From positions 1 to 64,000 of the forward strand of contig JAETNR010000022.1 in the NCBI GenBank assembly GCA_021772055.1: DNA of 64,000 nt, written 5' to 3'. Source of the DNA: Blautia sp. (GTDB lineage Bacteria > Bacillota > Clostridia > Lachnospirales > Lachnospiraceae). Numbering within the stretch: the stretch's first letter is position 1; every line of letters begins with the position of its first letter. The notes below the pieces were generated by a model. The model was not told where the DNA came from and ran no database searches. It worked only from the letters and a program-made list of their open reading frames with translations. Shown here in pieces: positions 16,248-24,349 of the stretch. The translations under genes and the position numbers were made by a program.

Positions 16248-16673
16248 ATGAAAAAACTGATAAAATCGTTGTATGAAAGCTCTGTGGTACGGTACGTATT
16301 TTTTGGCGGATGTACCACACTATTGAATATGGTCAGCTTTGCTGCTTTGAGAAAGCTTCTGCATGTGGAATTGAATACTGCCAACGTGATTTCCATTATT
16401 CTTTCCATTTTATTTGCGTATGTGGTCAATTCCCTGTATGTATTTCAGGATCGCTGCGGATCCCTGAGGGCGCATATTCAGCCATTCTGCAAATTTATCA
16501 GTGCAAGGATGATTACCATGGTCATTGAGATCGGCGGTGTCTGGCTTTTGGTGCAGGTCCTGGGAATACAGGATCTGATAGGAAAATTCCTGACACAGTT
16601 TGTTGTCATGGCTTTAAATTATATATTCAGTAAATTTTTCGTATTTACTACAGGAAGAAAGCGTGATGGATGA
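16248..16673 (+). CDS. GtrA family membrane protein
   Basis: The 141-residue protein has four hydrophobic helices and GtrA features such as VRYVFFGGCTTLLNMVSF at the start and NYIFSKFFVF at the end. GtrA proteins are thought to flip polyprenyl-linked sugars made by the adjacent GtrB-like enzyme. The ATG at 16248 follows AGAGGAAGG, whereas the longer frame from 16200 overlaps the glycosyltransferase. Its stop TGA overlaps the start of a 46-residue ORF, which leads on to the cobalamin genes. Confidence 0.88.
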   Translation: MKKLIKSLYESSVVRYVFFGGCTTLLNMVSFAALRKLLHVELNTANVISIILSILFAYVVNSLYVFQDRCGSLRAHIQPFCKFISARMITMVIEIGGVWLLVQVLGIQDLIGKFLTQFVVMALNYIFSKFFVFTTGRKRDG

Positions 16674-16810
16674 ATCTATTGCGCTTTATTTCTGATTGTG
16701 ATAAAATTTCTAAAGATTGCCGGCAGTCACGGTATGTCCAGGCATGTTTTGTTCTGGAGGAAATGCTGGAGGATGCTGCGGAAGAATCAGACGGGAGGAT
16801 AAAGAGATGA
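16670..16810 (+). CDS. 46-residue ORF coupled to gtrA and cobT
   Basis: ATG at 16670 overlaps the gtrA stop, and its TGA (16808-16810) overlaps the cobT start as ATGA. The peptide is short and charged: it begins MNLLRFISDCDKISKDC, continues QACFVLEEMLEDAAEE and ends GRIKR. It is helix-prone, has three Cys and no membrane segment. It fills the whole gap between gtrA and cobT, so a spacer without function would be a coincidence. The family is not recognised. GGAAG lies 12 bases upstream, so coupling to gtrA translation is more likely than independent initiation. Confidence 0.5.
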   Translation: MNLLRFISDCDKISKDCRQSRYVQACFVLEEMLEDAAEESDGRIKR

Positions 16811-17859
16811 CATTACAGGAAGCAGTTGCACAAATAAAACCGTTGGATCAAAATGCCATGGAGACAGCGAAAAGACGATGGGACAGTATTGCAAAGCCCC
16901 TGCATTCTTTAGGAAAAATGGAAGATATCATTGTTCAGATCGCGGGAATTACCGGAACCCCCGATATTGATATCCGCAAAAAAGCCCTGGTTGCCATGTG
17001 CGCGGATAATGGCGTTGTGGAGGAGGGGGTTACCCAGACAGGGCAGGAGATTACGGCTCTTGTGGCGAATAATTTCCAGGCGGGAATCAGCACGGTTTGC
17101 ATCATGTGCCAGGAATATGGGGTGGACGTTCATCCCGTGGATGTGGGAATGGTTACGGATACCACAGTCCGCACAGACCTGAAGGTTGCCTATGGGACAA
17201 AAAATATGGCAAAGGAACCTGCCATGACCAGGGAACAGGCAGTCAGCTCCATTGAATCAGGCATTGCCATGGCCGTGGAGCTGAAAGAAAAAGGATATCG
17301 AATGCTTGCAACCGGTGAAATGGGAATCGGAAATACTACCACCAGCAGTGCCGTTGCGTCTGTTCTTCTGAACCAGAGTGTGGAAGCTATGACAGGAAGA
17401 GGGGCAGGGCTTTCCAGCGAAGGACTTGTCCGGAAAATAAATGCCATAAAAAGAGCCATCGAGATCAACAAGCCGGATCCGGCAGATGCAATCGATGTGC
17501 TGGCTAAGGTGGGAGGCTTTGATATTGGAGGAATGGCAGGAGTATTCTTAGGTGGAGCTGCCCTTGGGATGCCGGTTCTGATGGATGGGTTTATTTCCTG
17601 TGTATCTGCACTTGTGGCAGGAAGTATTTGCCCGGGAGCTCTGGATTATATGATTGCCTCTCATGTTTCCAAGGAGCCGGCAGCACATATGATTCTGGAA
17701 CGTCTGGGAAAGGAGGCTGTGCTTCACGCAGACATGTGTCTTGGAGAGGGAACCGGTGCTATCACTCTGGTGCCTTTTCTTGATCTGGGTGCAAAGATTT
17801 ATCATACGGAGAGTACGTTTGAGGACATCCATATGGATCAGTATGAGGAGTTGAAATAA
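16807..17859 (+). CDS. cobT: nicotinate-nucleotide--dimethylbenzimidazole phosphoribosyltransferase
   Basis: CobT activates the lower base of cobalamin by making alpha-ribazole phosphate. The 350-residue length is that of the family. Motifs seen are DNGVVEEGVTQTGQE, GEMGIGNTTTSSA, TGRGAGL and the C-terminal ALDYMIASHVSKEPA with HADMCLGEGTGA. The ATG at 16807 follows GGGAGG by 8 bases; the longer frame from 16717 only reads through the small ORF region. It is the first of the lower-loop assembly genes cobT-cobU-cobS-cobU2-cobC, which should act together on cobinamide made or salvaged elsewhere. Confidence 0.95.
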   Translation: MTLQEAVAQIKPLDQNAMETAKRRWDSIAKPLHSLGKMEDIIVQIAGITGTPDIDIRKKALVAMCADNGVVEEGVTQTGQEITALVANNFQAGISTVCIMCQEYGVDVHPVDVGMVTDTTVRTDLKVAYGTKNMAKEPAMTREQAVSSIESGIAMAVELKEKGYRMLATGEMGIGNTTTSSAVASVLLNQSVEAMTGRGAGLSSEGLVRKINAIKRAIEINKPDPADAIDVLAKVGGFDIGGMAGVFLGGAALGMPVLMDGFISCVSALVAGSICPGALDYMIASHVSKEPAAHMILERLGKEAVLHADMCLGEGTGAITLVPFLDLGAKIYHTESTFEDIHMDQYEELK

Positions 17860-18405
17860 ATGCTTGTGCTGGTTACCGGAGGAAGCGGGAGCGGCAAGTC
17901 TGCATTTGCAGAGAACAGGGTGCTGTCTCTTGGCTTACATCAAAGAATTTACATAGCAACCATGTTTCCCTTTGACGAGGAAAGCCACAAAAGGATTGAT
18001 CGCCACAGAAAGATGCGATCCGGAAAAGGCTTCGAAACGGTGGAATGCTATACAGGACTGAAAAATCAGGAGCTGCCAAAAGATTGTGTAGTCCTTTTGG
18101 AATGTATGTCCAATCTTACAGCCAATGAGATGTTTCAGGAGAATGGGGCAGGGGAGCATACAGTGGAGGAAATCCTGAAGGGAATCCGTCATTTGCAGGA
18201 GACTGCCTCTCATGTAGTCATTGTGACAAATGAGATTTTTTCGGAAGCAGCGTTTTATGAAGGGGAAACCGGGCTTTATCAGAAATATCTGGGAGAACTG
18301 AACCAGAAAATCGGGGCAGCGGCGGACGAGGTTGTGGAAGTCGTTTATGGAATTCCCATTTATCATAAAAAGACAGCAATCAGCAAGGAGGAGCACCTAA
18401 AATGA
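17860..18405 (+). CDS. cobU: adenosylcobinamide kinase / adenosylcobinamide-phosphate guanylyltransferase
   Basis: The 181-residue protein has the P-loop TGGSGSGKSAFAE near the N-terminus and DRHRKMR. It also has LLECMSNLTANEMF and VTNEIFSE, where classical enzymes have VTNEVG. CobU phosphorylates adenosylcobinamide and then attaches GMP to make the substrate of CobS. It starts immediately after the cobT stop, with GAGGAG in the end of cobT as ribosome site, and its TGA overlaps the cobS ATG. A second, shorter CobU-like protein lies two genes downstream. Confidence 0.92.
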   Translation: MLVLVTGGSGSGKSAFAENRVLSLGLHQRIYIATMFPFDEESHKRIDRHRKMRSGKGFETVECYTGLKNQELPKDCVVLLECMSNLTANEMFQENGAGEHTVEEILKGIRHLQETASHVVIVTNEIFSEAAFYEGETGLYQKYLGELNQKIGAAADEVVEVVYGIPIYHKKTAISKEEHLK

Positions 18406-19181
18406 AAAGTCTATGGAACAGCTTTAAAATCGCATTTTCCATGTTTTCTAAGATTCCTATGCCCCAGGCAGAGTGGACGAAGGATAATATGAAATATATG
18501 TTTTGCTTCTTTCCGTTTATTGGAGCCGTGATTGCAGGAATCACCCTTCTGGCTGCGCATGCAGGCAGGCGTTTCGGGTTTGACCGGAATTTTGTAGCAG
18601 TGATCCTGGTCCTGATTCCGGTTCTGGTCACAGGAGGTATCCATGTGGACGGACTTTTGGATACGGCGGATGCCATGAGTTCCTGGCAGGAGAGAAAGAG
18701 GCGTCTGGAGATTCTGAAGGATTCCAATGCAGGCGCATTTGCAGTCATTACGGCCTGTGTATATTTTCTGGTCTGGTATGGAGCATACAGCCAGATGGAA
18801 GACCACTTTCTGGCAATCTGCGTAATGTGTGCCGGTTTTATGGTGTCCCGGTGTCTTTCTGCACTGGGGGTCATTCTGATTCCAAAAGCAAAAGAGGACG
18901 GGACTGTGGCAGAATTTTCCAAAAAAGCGGAGGATAAGACAGTAAGAAATGTTTTGATCGTCTATTTGATTCTGCTTTTGGCACTGATGGTGTGGATCCA
19001 TCCGGTTCTGGGAATTTCTGCATTTGCCTGCGGAATTTTGGTATTTTTGTATTACCGCAGCATGGCCATGGAATATTTCGGCGGAACGACCGGGGATCTG
19101 GCCGGCTTTTTCCTGTGTACCTGTGAGGCAGGGATGGCACTGGTTCTTGCAGTTTTATCGAACTTTATAGGAGTATCATAA
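18402..19181 (+). CDS. cobS: adenosylcobinamide-GDP ribazoletransferase (cobalamin synthase)
   Basis: The 259-residue integral membrane protein has about six helices. Its conserved segment GGIHVDGLLDTADAM carries the Asp residues thought to bind metal and substrate, and MVSRCLSALG and GGTTGDLAGFF are also typical. It joins adenosylcobinamide-GDP to alpha-ribazole (phosphate), the last step of cobalamin assembly. It overlaps cobU by ATGA. Confidence 0.94.
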   Translation: MKSLWNSFKIAFSMFSKIPMPQAEWTKDNMKYMFCFFPFIGAVIAGITLLAAHAGRRFGFDRNFVAVILVLIPVLVTGGIHVDGLLDTADAMSSWQERKRRLEILKDSNAGAFAVITACVYFLVWYGAYSQMEDHFLAICVMCAGFMVSRCLSALGVILIPKAKEDGTVAEFSKKAEDKTVRNVLIVYLILLLALMVWIHPVLGISAFACGILVFLYYRSMAMEYFGGTTGDLAGFFLCTCEAGMALVLAVLSNFIGVS

Positions 19182-19182
19182 A

Positions 19183-19563
19183 ATGGAAATGATCATCGGA
19201 GGGGCTTTTCAGGGGAAAAGTACCTATGCAGAACAAAACTATCCCGGAGTCCAATGGGTATCCGGGGAAAAGATCAATAAAGAGGAGCTTTTTCAAGCGG
19301 AAGGGGTTCTGGGCTTTCATCAATATATCAGAAGAGAAATGCAGGCAGGAAACGAGGTAAAAGAGCTTGTCGGGGAACTGATCCAAAAGAACCCGGGAGT
19401 CATTCTGGTTTCTGATGAGGTGGGCTGCGGTGTGGTTCCCATAGATGCTTTTGACAGGGCATATAGGGAAGCAGTGGGCCGTGTGTGCACGGAACTTGCT
19501 GCTTACAGCAGCCGCGTGATACGTGTGGTGTGCGGAATCGGGACGGTGATAAAAGATGCTTAA
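19183..19563 (+). CDS. short CobU-like nucleotide-binding protein
   Basis: This 126-residue protein keeps the CobU P-loop (GGAFQGKSTYA) and the late motif VSDEVGCGVVPIDAFDRAYREAVGR, which matches the VTNEVGxGIVP block of CobU better than the upstream copy does. It lacks about 55 residues in the middle and the C-terminal ICGLP-type end. The two proteins may split kinase and guanylyltransferase duties or form a hetero-oligomer. It is embedded in the operon: one base after cobS, with its stop overlapping cobC by 8 bases. Assignment to the CobU superfamily is secure; the exact activity is not. Confidence 0.75.
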   Translation: MEMIIGGAFQGKSTYAEQNYPGVQWVSGEKINKEELFQAEGVLGFHQYIRREMQAGNEVKELVGELIQKNPGVILVSDEVGCGVVPIDAFDRAYREAVGRVCTELAAYSSRVIRVVCGIGTVIKDA

Positions 19564-20155
19564 GATTTGGCTGCTCCGCCATGGAATGACGGAGGGAAAC
19601 CGCCACGGACGGTATATTGGCATAACAGATGAGCCTCTTTGCCCGGAAGGAAGGACTTTCCTGCAGAAAATGTCCTATCCTCTTCCGGAAAAAGTCTATG
19701 TAAGTCCTTTGATGCGATGCAGGGAGACTGCGGAACTTCTGTTTCCGGGAGTTTTTCCGGAGGTTATCCGGGAGCTTCGGGAATGTGATTTCGGGGATTT
19801 TGAAAATAGAAATTATCAGGAATTGTCTCAGAATGAAGATTATCAGGCATGGATTGACAGCAACGGACTTCTTCCCTTTCCGGGAGGGGAAAGCAGAGAA
19901 GGATTTTTGGAACGCTCCTTAAGAGGCTTTGAGACTGCGGTTACAGACTGCATCCGTGGGAATCTTTCCTTTGCTGCAATGGTCATCCACGGGGGAACGA
20001 TCATGAATATTATGGAACAATATGCAGTTCCCAAGCGTTCTTTTTATGAGTGGCATGTAAAAAACGGCGGAGGCTATCTGGTAGAGCTGGATCCTTGGAA
20101 ATGGCAGGCGGGTGTGAAAGAACTTCGCCTGTGCGGCGAAGCGTGTTTGAAATAG
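19556..20155 (+). CDS. cobC: histidine phosphatase family protein, probable alpha-ribazole phosphatase
   Basis: The 199-residue protein has the phosphohistidine motif LLRHGMTEGN at residues about 6-15, SPLMRCRETAELL, ELRECDFGDFENR and the second His in MVIHGGTIMN. CobC removes the 5'-phosphate of alpha-ribazole phosphate or cobalamin phosphate. The family has many substrates, so the CobC call depends on its place at the end of the cob operon. It overlaps the preceding gene. Confidence 0.85.
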   Translation: MLKIWLLRHGMTEGNRHGRYIGITDEPLCPEGRTFLQKMSYPLPEKVYVSPLMRCRETAELLFPGVFPEVIRELRECDFGDFENRNYQELSQNEDYQAWIDSNGLLPFPGGESREGFLERSLRGFETAVTDCIRGNLSFAAMVIHGGTIMNIMEQYAVPKRSFYEWHVKNGGGYLVELDPWKWQAGVKELRLCGEACLK

Positions 20156-20206
20156 CGTAATAGGGAGAGAATGTTCCGGGAAGAATACAAAGACGGAGGG
20201 ATGAAA

Positions 20207-20986
20207 ATGAATCAGAACTGGCAAAGAATCGATTTAAAAATGAGAGCGAAAGAGGCTTTTCGAAAGAATTACTGGGCGGCAGTGATCGTGTCACTGGTCG
20301 TAATCCTGGTAACATCCGGCGGCGGGGCAGGGAATGGGAGAAGAGCATATACTACCGTGCAGGATTCTTATGATGGAATCATCCATGGAGATTATTTTGA
20401 CCATGACTTAAACTCGAAAACAGAAGAATTTCTGGATTCTCTGGACGCACCTGCAGCCTGGGGACTTGGACTTCTGATCTCTGCATTTACGCTGATTGCA
20501 GGAATCGTGATCGTGGCGTTCAAAACTTTTATCGGAAATGTTCTGGAGGTTGGAGGACGGAAGTTTTATATCGAAAATCTGTATTCAAAGCCAAAGGCAG
20601 GCAGACTTGCCTATGGATTTACTTCCGGGTATTATACGAATGTGGTAAAGGTGATGTTTTTGCGTGGTCTGTTCATTTTCCTCTGGGGGCTGCTTTTTGT
20701 GATTCCCGGTATCATCAAAGCTTATGAATACTATATGGTTCCCTATCTCCTGGCAGAATATCCGGACATGACCTGGAAGGAGGCAGCTTCCCGCAGCCGC
20801 GATATGATGTATGGAAACAAAATGGATACCTTTATTCTGGAACTGTCCTTTATTCCCTGGCATATTTTATCCGGGATTACAGGAGGCATTGTAGGACTTT
20901 TTTATGTAAATCCCTATATTGACGCCACAAAGGCAGAACTTTATGATGTTCTGGCTGTGACACAGAGCGGCGCACAGAACTGGTGA
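20207..20986 (+). CDS. DUF975 family membrane protein
   Basis: The 259-residue protein starts MNQNWQRIDLKMRAKEAF, a typical DUF975 opening, followed by a membrane helix near 20-40. Two or three more helices follow, with the family signature FVIPGIIKAYEYYMVPYLLAE and ASRSRDMMYGNK. The start at 20207 follows GGAGGG by 6 bases. Function is unknown; relatives are multi-pass proteins in many Clostridia. It lies 50 bases after cobC and may be read from the same transcript. Confidence 0.75.
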   Translation: MNQNWQRIDLKMRAKEAFRKNYWAAVIVSLVVILVTSGGGAGNGRRAYTTVQDSYDGIIHGDYFDHDLNSKTEEFLDSLDAPAAWGLGLLISAFTLIAGIVIVAFKTFIGNVLEVGGRKFYIENLYSKPKAGRLAYGFTSGYYTNVVKVMFLRGLFIFLWGLLFVIPGIIKAYEYYMVPYLLAEYPDMTWKEAASRSRDMMYGNKMDTFILELSFIPWHILSGITGGIVGLFYVNPYIDATKAELYDVLAVTQSGAQNW

Positions 20987-21091
20987 ATTCCTGAAAGGAC
21001 AGGATAATTCTGAGGAGCCATAAAAAATAAGAGGAATAGAAGCGCCCTTCAGTGCATATAATGGGAGAAGCAATTTGGAAAGGATTGGATT

Positions 21092-21877
21092 ATGGATAAA
21101 TATGCCATTGCACAGGGAATCCTGATTCCATTTCTGGGAACTTCTCTCGGGGCTGCCTGTGTGCTGTTTTTAAAGCGTGTTTTAAGTCCGTTATTGGAAA
21201 AAGCAATGAACGGTTTTGCTGCGGGAGTGATGGTGGCGGCTTCTGTCTGGAGCCTTCTACTTCCATCCATTGAGCAGTCAGAGCCAATGGGAAAATGGGC
21301 GTTTGTGCCTGCTGCGGCAGGCTTTGCAGGCGGGATCGCATTCCTGTTGGTATTAGATCATGTCATTCCCCATCTGAATGCAAACAGTAAGAGGGAGGAA
21401 GGCCCCAAAAGCAAAATGAAACGAACGACCATGCTGGTGCTTGCAGTCACACTTCACAATATTCCGGAGGGGATGGCTGTGGGCGCTGTTTATGCAGGAC
21501 TTTTGGCAGGAAATCAGAAGATTACGCTGATGGGAGCCATGGCTCTTTCCATTGGCATTGCGATTCAGAATTTTCCTGAGGGAGCAATTATTTCCCTGCC
21601 CCTTCGAGCAGAGGGGATGAAAAAGGGAAGAGCATTTTTGTGCGGAGTGCTTTCAGGAACAGTGGAGCCTGTGGGGGCTTTGCTTACTATATGGGCTGCC
21701 GGTATGATCGTTCCGGTGCTTCCTTATCTTCTGAGCTTTGCAGCAGGAGCTATGATGTATGTGGTTGTGGATGAACTGATTCCGGAAATGGGGCAGGAGC
21801 AGAGAATCAACACAGGTACGATTCTGTTTGCTGCGGGATTTTTGATTATGATGGTGCTGGATGTGGCATTGGGGTAA
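21092..21877 (+). CDS. ZIP family divalent metal transporter
   Basis: The 261-residue protein has about eight membrane helices and the ZIP signatures HNIPEGMAVG (helix 4 metal site) and QNFPEGAI (helix 5). A short hydrophilic loop containing His and Lys lies between helices 3 and 4. ZIP proteins import zinc, and sometimes iron, manganese or nickel, into the cytoplasm. GAAAGG precedes the ATG. cysK follows 19 bases after the stop, suggesting one transcript. Confidence 0.88.
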   Translation: MDKYAIAQGILIPFLGTSLGAACVLFLKRVLSPLLEKAMNGFAAGVMVAASVWSLLLPSIEQSEPMGKWAFVPAAAGFAGGIAFLLVLDHVIPHLNANSKREEGPKSKMKRTTMLVLAVTLHNIPEGMAVGAVYAGLLAGNQKITLMGAMALSIGIAIQNFPEGAIISLPLRAEGMKKGRAFLCGVLSGTVEPVGALLTIWAAGMIVPVLPYLLSFAAGAMMYVVVDELIPEMGQEQRINTGTILFAAGFLIMMVLDVALG

Positions 21878-21896
21878 TAAAAAGGAGGAAATCAAA

Positions 21897-22826
21897 ATGG
21901 CAAATATCTATAAAGGAGCCATGGAGCTTATCGGAAATACTCCCCTGATGGAGATTACCAATATTGAAAAAGAACTGGGACTTGGCGCTTCTGTGCTGGT
22001 GAAACTGGAATATCTGAATCCTGCCGGAAGTGTGAAGGACAGAGTTGCCAGATTCATGATCGAGGATGCGGAAAAGAAGGGGCTTTTAAAAGAAGGCTCC
22101 GTGATCATTGAGCCAACGTCCGGAAATACCGGCATCGGGCTGGCATCTATTGCAGCATCCAAAGGATACCGCATGATTTTGACTATGCCGGATACCATGA
22201 GTGTGGAGAGAAGGAATATTCTGAAGGCTTATGGTGCAGAGATCGTTCTCACGGAGGGTGCAAAGGGAATGCAGGGAGCCATTGACAAGGCAGAAGAGCT
22301 TGCAGCGGAAATCCCGGGAGGATTTATTCCCGGGCAGTTTGTAAACCCGGCAAATCCGGAGGCTCATAGACGTACCACCGGACCGGAAATCTGGAAAGAC
22401 ACCGATGGAAACGTGGATATTTTTATTGCAGGTGTGGGAACAGGCGGAACCCTTACCGGTACAGGGGAATATCTGAAATCCAGGAATCCGGATATTAAGA
22501 TCGTGGCTTTGGAGCCGAAAGACTCTCCTGTGCTTTCCGAAGGAAAGAGTGGTCCTCATAAAATTCAGGGAATTGGAGCAAACTTTGTACCCGAAGTATT
22601 AAATACGGAAATTTATGATGAAATTTTCCTGGCAGAAAGTGAGGATGCCTTTGCTGCAGCAAAGCTCCTGGCAAAAAAAGAAGGGGTTCTGGTAGGAATT
22701 TCTTCCGGAGCTGTTCTTCATGCAGCCATTATTTATGCGAAAAAGCCAGAAAACAAAGGAAAGACTATTGTGGCCCTCCTTCCGGACAGCGGTGACCGCT
22801 ATTATTCAACGCCGTTATTTCTATAA
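21897..22826 (+). CDS. cysK: cysteine synthase A (O-acetylserine sulfhydrylase)
   Basis: The 309-residue PLP enzyme has the cofactor lysine at K47 in NPAGSVKDR, the substrate loop EPTSGNTGIGLA and the phosphate-binding GVGTGGTLTGTG. It also has GIGANFVPEVL and ends with DSGDRYYSTPLF, all standard for CysK. It makes cysteine from O-acetylserine and sulphide. The ATG at 21897 follows AAGGAGG; the frame open from 21861 overlaps the ZIP gene. A GC-rich hairpin follows the stop. Confidence 0.95.
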   Translation: MANIYKGAMELIGNTPLMEITNIEKELGLGASVLVKLEYLNPAGSVKDRVARFMIEDAEKKGLLKEGSVIIEPTSGNTGIGLASIAASKGYRMILTMPDTMSVERRNILKAYGAEIVLTEGAKGMQGAIDKAEELAAEIPGGFIPGQFVNPANPEAHRRTTGPEIWKDTDGNVDIFIAGVGTGGTLTGTGEYLKSRNPDIKIVALEPKDSPVLSEGKSGPHKIQGIGANFVPEVLNTEIYDEIFLAESEDAFAAAKLLAKKEGVLVGISSGAVLHAAIIYAKKPENKGKTIVALLPDSGDRYYSTPLFL

Positions 22827-22849
22827 TTGAATTTTGGGGATTTTTTTTA

Positions 22850-22896
22850 TGGCCGGGCGGATGCTTCCCTATGAGGAAGGTCTGCCCGGCCAGTTT
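22850..22896 (+). terminator. hairpin after cysK, probable terminator
   Basis: TGGCCGGGC(GGA) pairs with (TCT)GCCCGGCCA, extended inside by CTTCC/GGAAG, then AGTTTTGC. The stem is strong and the T-run short. Confidence 0.65.
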
Positions 22897-22940
22897 TGCT
22901 CATGAAATGTCGAAATTTGTCAAAATTTATGGAGTATTCA

Positions 22941-22969
22941 TTGCAGGAGGGAGGGTACCCTGTTATAAT
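22941..22969 (+). promoter_or_regulatory. sigma-A type promoter
   Basis: TTGCAG (22941-22946), a 17-base spacer and TATAAT (22964-22969) precede the PF06541-type membrane protein gene. Confidence 0.65.
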
Positions 22970-23047
22970 CATTTTATATCTGGTTTCATGCATGCCGGAA
23001 TGAAAGTGCCCGGACTTGATGGAATGTGACATAAAAGGAGAAGGAAA

Positions 23048-24343
23048 ATGGGATATAGCGGATATGAAATCCTGTGGCTGTTTTTTGTATATTCATTCTT
23101 TGGATGGATTCTGGAAACCGTGTCGGCGGCTGTAAAGCGGAAACGTTTTGTAAACAGAGGCCTGGTGAATGCACCGCTTTGTGTAATCTATGGAATCGGT
23201 GCCGGGCTCATTACGGTGTTCTTTCAGGAACTGTCCGGTTTCTGGCTGTTTGCCTGCTCTGTGATTGTAACAACACTTCTGGAATGGACGGCGGGGCATT
23301 TGATTGAACGGCTATATCACGAGCGGTGGTGGGATTATTCCGGAAACCGGTATCATCTGGATGGTTATATTTGTGTCCGGGCTTCTGCTTTATGGGGGGG
23401 ACTGGCTCTGGTGATGATGTATTGGGGTAATCCTTTTCTGGTAAGAATTTTTGGATTGATCCCGGAGCTTCCCCGGATGATTGTTCTTTTGAGCCTTTTG
23501 ATCGTGCTTGGATTGGATGCTGCGGCTACGCTGATCATTATGCAGGGCCGCAGTAAGCGGATGGAGCAGTGGGAAGCGGTAGATCAGTGGCTGACAGGAG
23601 TCAGTTCCCGGCTTGGAAGAGAAATTTATACCCGTGTGGATGCCCGTATTCAAAAGGCATATTCTGTGGAACGTCTTCCGAAGGAGAGGGAAAAGGTTCC
23701 TGATGTATTTGCTTACGGATGCAGTCCGGATAAGATCGTATGGCTTTTTGTGATCGGAGCATTTTTAGGAGATCTGATTGAAACCGTTTTCTGCAGATTT
23801 TCCATGGGCAGATGGATGAGCAGAAGCAGTGTGGTCTGGGGTCCCTTCAGTATTGTCTGGGGGCTTGCTATCGCAGCGGCGACATTGCTTTTGTACAGGT
23901 ATAGGGATCGTTCCAGCTTCTTTCTTTTTACAGTAGGGACTTGTCTTGGCGGCGTTTATGAATATCTTTGCAGTGTATTCACGGAGCTGATTTTTGGGAA
24001 GATCTTTTGGGATTACAGCCATTTTCCTTTTAATCTTGGAGGACGTGTCAATCTTTTGTTCTGCTTTTTCTGGGGAATTGCGGCGGTTGTGTGGATGAAG
24101 CTTCTGTATCCCCGGGCGTCCTGCCTGATTGAAAAAATGCCTGTAAAAGCCGGAAAGGCTATTACTTGGATCCTGATTATTTTTATGTGCTTAAATATGC
24201 TGGTGTCCTGTATGGCTTTGGTGCGAAGTGAACAGAGGGAGAAAGGCGTTGAACCCAAAAGCGGGTGGCAGAAAATAATGGATGAGCGTTTTGACGATGA
24301 AACCCTGGATAAGATTTATCCAAATGCCAAAACGCCCAAATAG
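23048..24343 (+). CDS. membrane protein with two ABC-permease-like (PF06541) halves
   Basis: The 431-residue protein repeats a related block twice. LWLFFVYSFFGWILETV with FVNRGLVNAPLCVIYGIGA lies at about 9-55, and IVWLFVIGAFLGDLIETV with MSRSSVVWGPFSIVWGLA at about 229-285. Each is followed by three or four membrane helices and a WWDYSG/FWDYSHFP segment. This looks like an internal duplication of the 'putative ABC transporter permease' family, which is common in Lachnospiraceae. No ATPase partner is nearby and transport has not been shown. The hydrophilic centre (about 170-220) is a possible coiled coil. AAAAGGAG precedes the ATG. Confidence 0.7.
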   Translation: MGYSGYEILWLFFVYSFFGWILETVSAAVKRKRFVNRGLVNAPLCVIYGIGAGLITVFFQELSGFWLFACSVIVTTLLEWTAGHLIERLYHERWWDYSGNRYHLDGYICVRASALWGGLALVMMYWGNPFLVRIFGLIPELPRMIVLLSLLIVLGLDAAATLIIMQGRSKRMEQWEAVDQWLTGVSSRLGREIYTRVDARIQKAYSVERLPKEREKVPDVFAYGCSPDKIVWLFVIGAFLGDLIETVFCRFSMGRWMSRSSVVWGPFSIVWGLAIAAATLLLYRYRDRSSFFLFTVGTCLGGVYEYLCSVFTELIFGKIFWDYSHFPFNLGGRVNLLFCFFWGIAAVVWMKLLYPRASCLIEKMPVKAGKAITWILIIFMCLNMLVSCMALVRSEQREKGVEPKSGWQKIMDERFDDETLDKIYPNAKTPK

Positions 24344-24349
24344 AGATCA

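Noticed and set aside
16674-16806. Cobalamin riboswitch before cobT
   Set aside because: The gap is only about 130 bases, has none of the B12-box bases, and is fully explained by a 46-codon ORF overlapping both neighbours.
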